From assembly GCA_002791475.1 (NCBI GenBank), contig PFXE01000019.1, positions 1-6,941 of the forward strand: a stretch of DNA of 6,941 nt. Reading direction: 5' to 3'. Each line of letters begins with the position of its first letter. Position 1 is the stretch's first letter. Source of the DNA: Candidatus Zambryskibacteria bacterium CG_4_9_14_3_um_filter_40_16 (lineage in GTDB: Bacteria > Patescibacteriota > Minisyncoccia > Phycocordibacterales > Zambryskibacteraceae). The position numbers and the translations under genes were made by a program. The notes under the pieces are model-generated. The model was not told the origin of the DNA, did no database searches, and saw only the letters and a list, made by a program, of their open reading frames with translations. Below, in pieces: positions 1-5,932 of the stretch.

Positions 1-44
1 GACGACTTTCAGAGAGTCGCATCCTACCACTAGATGACTCCGCA
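1..44 (-). tRNA. tRNA-Gln (anticodon CUG), 5' part, truncated by window edge
   Basis: Read on the minus strand from position 44, the sequence folds as the first 44 residues of a tRNA. It has acceptor 5' strand TGCGGAG, T8-C9, a three-pair D stem ATC/GAT around a loop with A14, G15 and G18-G19, a G before the anticodon arm, and a five-pair anticodon stem CGACT/AGTCG. The 7-base loop CTCTGAA has T33 and anticodon CTG (plus positions 10-12), which reads CAG glutamine codons. The first base is U, as in the U1-A72 end typical of bacterial tRNA-Gln. The variable loop, T arm and 3' acceptor lie beyond position 1, so pairing of the acceptor stem cannot be checked. A TATAAA at 71-76 (minus) could be its -10 box, but no good -35 is visible. 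Confidence 0.88.
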
Positions 45-100
45 AAATATACAAAACACACACATTTGAGTTTATACAAAATAGGCGAAAAACACCATTT

Positions 101-139
101 TTCCAAAAACAAACCCCGCCGTCGTATATGACAGCGGGG
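101..139 (-). terminator. Rho-independent terminator of the 112-residue minus-strand gene
   Basis: On the minus strand a GC-rich hairpin is followed by a T-rich tract. Arms CCCCGC (134-139) and GCGGGG (114-119) pair, then one mismatch (120/133), then GTC/GAC (130-132 with 121-123) closes a six-base loop. The bases after the stem read TTTGTTTTT (113 down to 105). On the plus strand no T tract follows the stem, so the direction is clear. It lies 33 bases past the stop codon of the gene at 172-510 and upstream of the tRNA, so it separates the two transcripts. Confidence 0.82.
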
Positions 140-171
140 CGGGGTCTAGACACAAAAGAACAGACAAAGGG

Positions 172-510
172 TCAATTCATTCTGGCCCTACTTGCTCTCC
201 TTGCTTGTTCCAGGAGAACGTCTCCCTGCTCGTGGACCACCAAGACGTTTTTAGATTGTTGTCTTTTTTGAAGCACATACAAGTCTTCATCGCAGAAACT
301 CTCTACCAATTGAGAGTTGGTTATCTGCATGGTGATGGAGCAGGCATCCTCCTCGTTAATGTGTCCGTTCTCGCGAAGCATATCAACGATTTCTAATCCG
401 AACTCCTTTGAGAAAAATGGAATAGTACTGCTAAGTCCGGGCATGAAGATAAACCCGTGTTTTCCACACTCTTCGCACGGTAAAAATTGTGCCGAATCTC
501 GGGTGGCCAT
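172..510 (-). CDS. Small cysteine-containing protein of unknown function
   Basis: This 112-residue protein is not recognised. It has a CEECGKHG motif near the N-terminus (C12, C15, H18), which looks like half of a zinc site, and two further cysteines at C57 and C73. The middle is acidic (about residues 38-80) and the C-terminus (residues 101-111) is rich in Arg and Ala. No signal peptide or membrane segment is seen, so it is probably cytoplasmic. The gene call is well supported: ATG at 510-508 is preceded by AGGAGG with a 4-base gap, a consensus-like promoter lies about 50 bases upstream, and a terminator follows the TGA stop. It is transcribed alone and diverges from the DUF389 gene. Zinc binding and a regulatory role are guesses from the cysteine spacing only. 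Confidence 0.8.
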   Translation of the reverse strand: MATRDSAQFLPCEECGKHGFIFMPGLSSTIPFFSKEFGLEIVDMLRENGHINEEDACSITMQITNSQLVESFCDEDLYVLQKRQQSKNVLVVHEQGDVLLEQARRASRARMN

Positions 511-512
511 CG

Positions 513-520
513 CTCCTCCT
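513..520 (-). promoter_or_regulatory. Strong Shine-Dalgarno site of the 112-residue gene
   Basis: The minus strand reads AGGAGGAG followed by CG and then ATG. AGGAGG is a full anti-16S match, four bases from the start codon. It fixes the start at 510 and is the only strong Shine-Dalgarno sequence before any gene in this window. Confidence 0.85.
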
Positions 521-557
521 TTTTTTGTTGAGGTTTACTTCTTACCGATCCGACCTA

Positions 558-585
558 GTTCTATCAAAACACAGGATGTTGTCAA
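558..585 (-). promoter_or_regulatory. Sigma-70-type promoter for the 112-residue gene
   Basis: The minus strand shows a perfect TTGACA (585-580), a 16-base spacer, and TAGAAC (563-558) as a four-of-six -10 box. TGA directly before the -10 box gives an extended -10 (TGn) element. The expected transcription start is near 551, leaving a leader of about 40 bases that carries the Shine-Dalgarno site. Confidence 0.72.
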
Positions 586-622
586 TGTTTTTTAATCCAG
601 GGTTTGTATTCAATAAATTATG

Positions 623-628
623 TATAAT
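623..628 (+). promoter_or_regulatory. -10 box TATAAT, six bases before the DUF389 ATG (leaderless start)
   Basis: A perfect TATAAT is followed by six bases (ACAAGA) and ATG at 635, so the standard start site falls on the A of ATG. No convincing -35 hexamer lies 15-18 bases upstream. The box overlaps codons 2-3 of the longer reading that begins at 620, which argues that 620 is not the real start. Confidence 0.65.
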
Positions 629-634
629 ACAAGA

Positions 635-1345
635 ATGTCATTAAATATATTCAATAATGTTTCAAGCCAGGAGAAGTCCAGCGCCATTGAAAGCATAATC
701 AAGCATAGCACCCCCGGTCAGGATTTTTTCCTTATGGTTATTTTGTCAGTTTCTATGGCTTCTTTTGGTGTGCTTCTGGACAGCACAGTTATTCTTATTG
801 GAAGTATGCTTATTGCCCCAGTTCTTTATCCGACCATTTCTCTAGCTCTTGCATTGGTTACCGCGGACGACAAGCTTATTTTTCGTTCGCTTGTGACTCT
901 CGCCAAATCAGTGGGATTTGCTCTATTGGCGGGATTTATAATTGGAATTTTCTTTGGTAGTGGAGAAGCGGGGACAAATTATACTATTGATATTATTGCA
1001 GGTTCAAAACCATCTCTTCTTTACGCGGTGGTGGCGGCTATTTCCGGACTAGCGGCATCCTTTGCCGTAATCAAACCAAATTTGAACGAAACTCTTCCGG
1101 GGGTTGCGATATCCGTTTCTTTGGTGCCACCACTGGCAACAGCCGGAGTTGCTATCGCGAAATTTAACTGGGTAGCAATAAGTAATTCGCTCATACTGTT
1201 TTTGGTAAACATAGCGGGTATTGTGTTTTCTGGAATGGTTGTTTTCTCTCTTTTCAGATTGGCGGGGAAAAAGAATATTGTTAGCGAGGTAGTTAAAGAA
1301 GAAGACAAAAAAATAGAGTCAGAAATTTCTCACGGTGATAATTGA
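635..1345 (+). CDS. DUF389 (TIGR00341-type) integral membrane protein
   Basis: The 236-residue protein matches the DUF389 family by motif. It has an N-terminal DFFLMVILSVSMASFGVLLDS block, then VILIGSMLIAPVLYP (about 52-66), and a C-terminal block LPGVAISVSLVPPLATAGVA (about 154-173). About six hydrophobic segments are visible (near 31-50, 52-76, 88-109, 127-147, 155-178 and 184-208), followed by a charged Lys/Glu cytoplasmic tail. The family's function is not established; it is an inner-membrane protein. An in-frame ATG at 620 would add five residues (MYNTR), but it lies upstream of and inside the likely promoter and has no Shine-Dalgarno sequence, so 635 is preferred. The 3' end overlaps the next gene by 11 bases, which suggests co-expression with the DedA protein. 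Substrate and transport direction cannot be read from the sequence. Confidence 0.9.
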   Translation: MSLNIFNNVSSQEKSSAIESIIKHSTPGQDFFLMVILSVSMASFGVLLDSTVILIGSMLIAPVLYPTISLALALVTADDKLIFRSLVTLAKSVGFALLAGFIIGIFFGSGEAGTNYTIDIIAGSKPSLLYAVVAAISGLAASFAVIKPNLNETLPGVAISVSLVPPLATAGVAIAKFNWVAISNSLILFLVNIAGIVFSGMVVFSLFRLAGKKNIVSEVVKEEDKKIESEISHGDN

Positions 1346-1922
1346 TAGTTTAATAAAACTTGTTGAAACATACGGATACAAGATTGTATTCATTAGTGCG
1401 CTTTTTGAAGGAGAGGTTGTTTTGGTTTTGGCGGGTCTCGCGGTCTTCGCGGGGTATCTCACCATATCCGGAGTCTTTCTAGCCGCCATCATCGGCGCGA
1501 TCGTTGGAGATACTTCTTGGTTTCTTCTTGGAAAATATAAGGGAGAGGAGCTTGTTGCAAAATGGAGTTTTTTTTCTCGCAAAGTTAACAAATCAAAATC
1601 ATTACCAAAGAAAAGATCAGAAGTTTTAATTTTGGTAATGAGGTTTATTTATGGATTTAGAACAATAATCCCATTTGTTCTTGGAATATCAAAATTTAAA
1701 ACCTCAAAATTTTTGATTTTTAATTTAGTCAGCGCCTTTGTTTGGGTTATTATCATAGGAACATCAGGTTATATATTTGGAAGTATTATTGAAACTTTGT
1801 TGGGCAAAATAAAATATTCAGAATTTATAATAGTGATTTTTGTGTCACTAGCTTTTACTTTCGGCAGAACTATCAGTCGTTATATAAAACGCACGATAGA
1901 AGAAGAAATACACATATCCTGA
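1335..1922 (+). CDS. DedA family (VTT/SNARE-associated domain) membrane protein
   Basis: This 195-residue protein has the DedA family layout. An acidic site in the first hydrophobic region (E25, E27) is followed by GAIVGD (54-59), and then by the basic motif RFIYGFRT (103-110) leading into FVLGIS. E25/E27, D59, R103 and R109 likely match the membrane acidic and arginine residues needed by bacterial DedA proteins; the usual RFxP proline is tyrosine here. DedA proteins are linked to lipid carrier flipping (undecaprenyl phosphate or phospholipid) and proton-motive-force homeostasis. The specific substrate here is unknown. The start is GTG, inside the end of the DUF389 gene, with no visible Shine-Dalgarno sequence, so translational coupling is likely. 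The 3' two thirds are much richer in AT than the 5' third. The TGA stop is part of the next gene's promoter. Confidence 0.9.
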   Translation: MIIDSLIKLVETYGYKIVFISALFEGEVVLVLAGLAVFAGYLTISGVFLAAIIGAIVGDTSWFLLGKYKGEELVAKWSFFSRKVNKSKSLPKKRSEVLILVMRFIYGFRTIIPFVLGISKFKTSKFLIFNLVSAFVWVIIIGTSGYIFGSIIETLLGKIKYSEFIIVIFVSLAFTFGRTISRYIKRTIEEEIHIS

Positions 1923-1928
1923 TATAAT
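1920..1928 (+). promoter_or_regulatory. Extended -10 promoter TGaTATAAT of the P-type ATPase (leaderless start)
   Basis: TGA followed by a perfect TATAAT forms an extended -10 element, and six bases (TTTAAA) separate it from ATG at 1935. The predicted transcription start is the A of ATG. The TGA of this element is also the stop codon of the DedA gene. No -35 hexamer is evident, which extended -10 promoters can do without. Confidence 0.65.
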
Positions 1929-1934
1929 TTTAAA

Positions 1935-4622
1935 ATGATTTGGCACACCAGTACAATAGACGAAGTATTTGAAGAATTAAAATCTTCCAAAAACGGTTTA
2001 TCTACAAATTCCGCTAGAAATATTTTTAACTCACATGGTCCCAACCAGCTTCCCAAAACGCGTCCCGATTCTGTCGGCCTTATTTTTTTGCGACAGTTTA
2101 AAAGCCCAATAATCTACATTCTTTTCATATCGGCATTCATTGTTCTTGCCATAGGAGAGTTTGTTGACGCTCTTATCATATTTGCGGTTTTAATTATTAA
2201 CGCGGTGATAGGAGCTTTTCAGGAAGGAAAAGCTCAAAACACCATGATGGCTTTGCAAAACTTCGTCAAAACGGAAGCAACCGTGGCGCGTGACGGCAAG
2301 GAGGCGGTGGTATCGGATGAATTTGTTGTGCCGGGAGACGTTCTTTTTTTAAAAGAAGGCGACAAGATTGCCGCTGACGCTAGAATTATTGATACAAACT
2401 TTTTCAAAATAGACGAATCGTCCCTGACGGGGGAGTCGGAGCCAGTTATAAAGACGATTAAACCGATTTTAAACAGCTCCGCGCAGTTTTCTGAACAAAA
2501 CAATATGGTCTTCCGCGGTACCTTTGTTGTTTCGGGAAGCGCCAAGGCGGTGGTTGTGGCAACCGGAACCAATACGGAAATAGGAAAAATTTCAAGCAAA
2601 CTTCAAGATATTGATAACGCGGAAACGCCACTTAAGGCGAACATAAGAGAGCTCTCAAAGGTAATAATAATTTCAGTTCTTTCCATAAGCGCCATAATTT
2701 TTATTTTAGGAATTAGTAGGGGTATTGCCTTTAGAGAAATGCTAACCACGGTTGTCGCCATATCCGTTTCCGCAATTCCAGAGGGTTTGCCTATTGTTGT
2801 AACTTTAATTTTGGCGGCCGGAGTATATCGTATGGGTAAAAAGAATGCTTTGGTAAGAAAACTTCAAGCCGTTGAAGCGCTAGGGCAAGCAAATATTATC
2901 GCGGTTGATAAAACCGGAACTCTTACTCTCAACCAAATGATGGTTGAAAAAATATACAGTGCTGGCAACTTATACTCGGTAAGCGGAGAAGGATACTCGC
3001 CCGAAGGAAGAATCAGTGTCGTTGGTAATTCTAACGAAATTTTGAATCCTGATTCCGTGCTGATGGCCGGGAGAATTTCTTCTTTTACGGCTGCTGCGGG
3101 GGTGGCATTTTCTGAAAAAAACAAATTATGGCAGAGACTGTTTGGAGACCCCACGGAAGCGGCACTTTTGGTTTTTTCACAAAAGGTCGGTTTTCGTCGA
3201 GACGATCTTCTCCAAGAAAGTCCCGCGGTTTGGGAAGCCCCGTTTGATTCCAATACCCGATATCATGCGTCAATAAATCTGGTAGGAGATAAAAGATTTC
3301 TTTCGGTTGCCGGAGCTCCAGAAACGGTCATACCTATATGTACGCATATTATGGAACCGGAAGGGGTAAAAATTTTTGGAAGAAAAGAGCAAGACAAAAT
3401 TCAAGATTTGGTAAATGAACTTTCCTCTAGCGGACTGCGCGTTATCGCGCTTGCATATAACTCTCACGCGCCGAGGGATATTGAACCAGAAAGTCTGCCA
3501 AACCTAACTTTTTGTTCGCTTGTTGCCATGAGTGACTCATTGCGTTTGGAAGTACCAAACTCTGTAAGAGTTGCCATAGAATTAGGAATAAAGGTGGTAA
3601 TGATAACGGGAGACCACGCGCTTACAGCCAAAGCCATAGCCAAAAAAGCGGGGATATTTCACGATGGGGACGAAACTATCTCCGGAGTGGAGATAGACAA
3701 ACTTTCCATAGACGAACTTGCTTTCAGATTGCCGGCCATTTCTATTTTTGCCAGAGTTAGTCCGGAGCACAAACTTAAAATAATAGAAGCGTACAAAAAA
3801 AGAAAATATGTTATAGCAATGACAGGAGATGGGGTAAATGATGCCCTTCCTCTTGCGGCGGCGGACCTCGGTGTCGCTATGGGTAAGGTTGGTACAGAAG
3901 TGGCAAAAGAAGCGGCAGATATTATACTGCTTGATGATAATTTCAACTCCATAGTTTCCGCGGTGTACGAGGGCAGAAACATTTATGCAACCATTCGCAA
4001 GGTTGTATTATATCTTTTTGCAACGAGCTTGGGTGAAATACTAACCATCAGTGTTGCTATTTTTTTTGGTCTGCCATTACCGGTAACGGCCAGCCAGATA
4101 ATATGGCTCAATTTTATAACAGACGGTTTTTTGGTTCTCGCCCTTGCTATGGAGCCCAAAGAATCTTTAAGTACGCCACCTATCAGCAGGAAACATAATA
4201 AAATTCTTGACAGCTCTATGTTTACGAGGATGTTTCTCCAAGCTTTTATTATGATGGTGGGTTCTGTCATTCTTTTCTCTATTTATTTACCGGAGGGTTA
4301 TATAAAGGCGTCAACCGTGGCTCTTTCCTCACTCGCGATATTCCAATGGTTTAATGCGTGGAATGTAAGAACAGACCGTCTGACATTTAGAAACAAATTG
4401 GCGGAAAATTATGGTCTCCACATAGCGACTCTTATTGTTATTGTTTTGCAATTGGCAGCCGTTTATTTGCCAGCTCTCTCATCGGTGCTTAAGACATCGC
4501 CACTCTCAATATTTGATTGGTTGATTATTATTGTGGTCTCGTCGAGCATCGTGGTGGTGGACTCCGTCTGGAAAATTTTGCACAAGGCAACAATTCCCAA
4601 GAGCGAAAAACTCGTTTCGTAA
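1935..4622 (+). CDS. P2-type cation-transporting P-type ATPase (calcium-pump-like)
   Basis: The 895-residue protein is a complete P-type ATPase. In order it has an N-terminal cation-ATPase domain (1-50), M1-M2 (about 55-95), an actuator domain with TGES (165-168), M3-M4 with PEGLP (282-286), phosphorylation motif DKTGT with D325, a nucleotide domain with GDPTE (404-408), TGDHALTA (558-565), the MTGDGVNDA hinge (629-637), and M5-M10 (about 686-880). Compared with SERCA, ion site II is largely kept: E283 (E309), E701 (E771), N726, T729 and D730 (N796, T799, D800), with S698 in place of N768. In site I, E908 is Q804. This suggests Ca2+ or another cation, moved one per cycle; the ion is inference. 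The N-domain KGAPE motif is AGAPE (459-463). Start ATG 1935 has no Shine-Dalgarno sequence but follows TATAAT at leaderless spacing. It lies 12 bases after the DedA gene. Confidence 0.95.
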   Translation: MIWHTSTIDEVFEELKSSKNGLSTNSARNIFNSHGPNQLPKTRPDSVGLIFLRQFKSPIIYILFISAFIVLAIGEFVDALIIFAVLIINAVIGAFQEGKAQNTMMALQNFVKTEATVARDGKEAVVSDEFVVPGDVLFLKEGDKIAADARIIDTNFFKIDESSLTGESEPVIKTIKPILNSSAQFSEQNNMVFRGTFVVSGSAKAVVVATGTNTEIGKISSKLQDIDNAETPLKANIRELSKVIIISVLSISAIIFILGISRGIAFREMLTTVVAISVSAIPEGLPIVVTLILAAGVYRMGKKNALVRKLQAVEALGQANIIAVDKTGTLTLNQMMVEKIYSAGNLYSVSGEGYSPEGRISVVGNSNEILNPDSVLMAGRISSFTAAAGVAFSEKNKLWQRLFGDPTEAALLVFSQKVGFRRDDLLQESPAVWEAPFDSNTRYHASINLVGDKRFLSVAGAPETVIPICTHIMEPEGVKIFGRKEQDKIQDLVNELSSSGLRVIALAYNSHAPRDIEPESLPNLTFCSLVAMSDSLRLEVPNSVRVAIELGIKVVMITGDHALTAKAIAKKAGIFHDGDETISGVEIDKLSIDELAFRLPAISIFARVSPEHKLKIIEAYKKRKYVIAMTGDGVNDALPLAAADLGVAMGKVGTEVAKEAADIILLDDNFNSIVSAVYEGRNIYATIRKVVLYLFATSLGEILTISVAIFFGLPLPVTASQIIWLNFITDGFLVLALAMEPKESLSTPPISRKHNKILDSSMFTRMFLQAFIMMVGSVILFSIYLPEGYIKASTVALSSLAIFQWFNAWNVRTDRLTFRNKLAENYGLHIATLIVIVLQLAAVYLPALSSVLKTSPLSIFDWLIIIVVSSSIVVVDSVWKILHKATIPKSEKLVS

Positions 4623-4659
4623 TTTTCCGCGGTAAATATTTTTCCGTGCCTAGAGCTAA

Positions 4660-4687
4660 TTGCAAGGGCGGACCACACAGGTATAAT
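4660..4687 (+). promoter_or_regulatory. Promoter of the beta-helix protein gene (leaderless start)
   Basis: TTGCAA at 4660-4665 (four of six to TTGACA) is followed by a 16-base spacer and a perfect TATAAT at 4682-4687. Six bases (GATCAA) then lead to ATG at 4694. The expected transcription start is the A of ATG. This also sets the gene start at 4694 rather than at in-frame upstream codons from 4517. Confidence 0.68.
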
Positions 4688-4693
4688 GATCAA

Positions 4694-5833
4694 ATGAAGA
4701 ACCTCTCTAAATTCATTGCGTTTTTTGTAGCAACTATGGTATTGCTTCCAACTGTTCTTTTTGCCGCTTCTTTTAATTTCGGGCAAGACTATTCTCTTAG
4801 AAAAGAAGAGGCGGTGAATGAAGACCTCTACGCCGTTTCCGGTAATACCGCTATTTCCGGAGATGTTTTTGGTGATTTGTACGCGGTCGGAGGGACTGTT
4901 TTTGCTGGCAGTAATATATCGCAAGATATTTTTCTAGTAGGTATCAATGTTAGCAGTTTGGCCGATGTGGGCGGAGATGAACGCATTGCCGGAATTAATA
5001 CAATAATCGGAGGGGACATAAAAGAAGATTTGGTAGTTGTGTCGGGGAAAACAAAAATTCTTCCCGGGACAAATATTTTTGGTGACGCTTATATAATAGG
5101 GAGCAGGGTCATTCTTGATGGTGAAATTAGCGGTAAAGCAACAATCACCGGTGGAACCATAAACATTAACGGAATTGTAAACGGACCACTGCAGATTTCC
5201 GCCAACGAAGTGATTATAGGACCTAACGCCGTTATACGCGATGGTCTAGTGTATTCAGCTTCCAAAACAGCAACCATTGATTCTTCGGCGACCATAACCG
5301 GAGAAATTACCTTTAATCAGGTTAATACTCGCTCCGGAATAAATAAATTTATTCCCACCTTTTTTGGTATTTGGGTCCTTATAAAATTCGCGATTCTGCT
5401 TCTGGGCGCTTTGGTAATGCATGGAGTTTTTAGGAGAATCTCGGAGAGGTTCGTGTCTGTCGGTATTTCTAATTTTTGGAAATCTTTACTCTGGGGTTTT
5501 TTGTTTGTGATTTCCGTCCCCATAGCCGCCCTTTTCGTGATACTTACATTTGTCGGCATACCGTTCGTTCTTCTTGCGGTGTCAGTGTACATAACAATGC
5601 TCGTACTTTCTTTTTTCTATACCCCGATTCTTGTAGGTTCAATAGCTTCTCGTATAACCCAAAAAGACAAAGACCTTGTTGTAACCTGGAAAATAATACT
5701 TTTGGGAGTTGTGATCACCCTGGCTCTTGATTATTTGAGTTACTTCGGTGATGTGGCCAGGTTTGTTATTTTTCTAACCGCTCTTGGTTCTATAGTAACC
5801 GTATTGTTGCATAAATTTTCGGAAGTTAGGTAA
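4694..5833 (+). CDS. Exported bactofilin-like beta-helix protein with C-terminal membrane domain
   Basis: Read from 4694, this is a 379-residue protein. A signal peptide is clear: MKNLSK, a hydrophobic core (7-23), and a likely cleavage site after VLFA or VLFAA. Residues about 43-206 are short repeats of beta-strand type, with alternating hydrophobic residues and Gly/Asp/Asn turns (DLYAVSGNTAISGD, DLYAVGGTVFAGS, DLVVVSGKTKI and others), as in bactofilin or polymer-forming beta-helix domains. Residues about 221-373 hold roughly five hydrophobic segments. The beta-helix should therefore lie outside the membrane, unlike cytoplasmic bactofilins. A structural or envelope-organising role is inferred. 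An in-frame ATG at 4517 would add 59 residues, but these lie mostly inside the ATPase gene and would bury the signal peptide, so it is rejected. The gene follows the ATPase after 71 bases without a visible terminator. Confidence 0.88.
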   Translation: MKNLSKFIAFFVATMVLLPTVLFAASFNFGQDYSLRKEEAVNEDLYAVSGNTAISGDVFGDLYAVGGTVFAGSNISQDIFLVGINVSSLADVGGDERIAGINTIIGGDIKEDLVVVSGKTKILPGTNIFGDAYIIGSRVILDGEISGKATITGGTININGIVNGPLQISANEVIIGPNAVIRDGLVYSASKTATIDSSATITGEITFNQVNTRSGINKFIPTFFGIWVLIKFAILLLGALVMHGVFRRISERFVSVGISNFWKSLLWGFLFVISVPIAALFVILTFVGIPFVLLAVSVYITMLVLSFFYTPILVGSIASRITQKDKDLVVTWKIILLGVVITLALDYLSYFGDVARFVIFLTALGSIVTVLLHKFSEVR

Positions 5834-5932
5834 GGGGCTCTATAAATAGCGTTTTTACGATATGAACACACAACTGTTTTGAGGGTGGTAGAATCAAGCG
5901 GTAAGTAAAATATTTATTAGTTTATAAAAAAT
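5834..5932 (+). promoter_or_regulatory. Intergenic region with weak promoter candidates for the small membrane protein
   Basis: This 99-base gap is AT-rich, has no Shine-Dalgarno sequence before ATG 5933, and has no strong terminator. Possible -10 boxes are TATAAA at 5841-5846, TAGAAT at 5889-5894, TAAAAT at 5906-5911 and TATAAA at 5923-5928. The last sits only four bases before ATG, too close for the exact leaderless pattern of the other genes. None has a good -35, so the start site cannot be assigned. Confidence 0.35.

Noticed and set aside
46..51. TATATT as -10 box of the tRNA gene
   Set aside because: It lies two bases before the tRNA 5' end, so transcription would start inside the tRNA.
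317..595. Plus-strand open frame opposite the 112-residue gene
   Set aside because: It has no ribosome binding site or protein-like motif, and it runs through the promoter and Shine-Dalgarno sequence of the minus-strand gene, which has full expression signals.
620..634. ATG at 620 as start of the DUF389 gene
   Set aside because: The added residues overlap the perfect TATAAT, and there is no Shine-Dalgarno sequence. The start at 635 fits the module seen at two other genes.
1335..4622. DedA and P-type ATPase are in the same frame with one TGA between them, so they could be a fusion if TGA codes for glycine (code 25)
   Set aside because: No in-frame TGA occurs inside any of the long genes, glycine uses GGN codons, and TGA ends the minus-strand gene right before its terminator. 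TGA is a stop here; sharing a frame has a one-in-three chance.
4517..4693. Upstream in-frame extension of the beta-helix protein (59 more residues)
   Set aside because: It lies mostly inside the ATPase coding region, has no ribosome binding site, and would bury a clear signal peptide. TATAAT six bases before ATG 4694 supports the shorter form.
5836..5856. Possible hairpin plus T run after the beta-helix gene (GCTCTATAAATAGC then GTTTTT)
   Set aside because: The stem is short, AT-rich and bulged, too weak to call as a terminator.
5862..5882. Six-codon open frame MNTQLF whose start resembles that of the following gene (ATGAACA, then ACAAC nearby)
   Set aside because: It has no ribosome binding site, and the similarity is short enough to be chance. 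A decayed duplicate or leader peptide cannot be supported.
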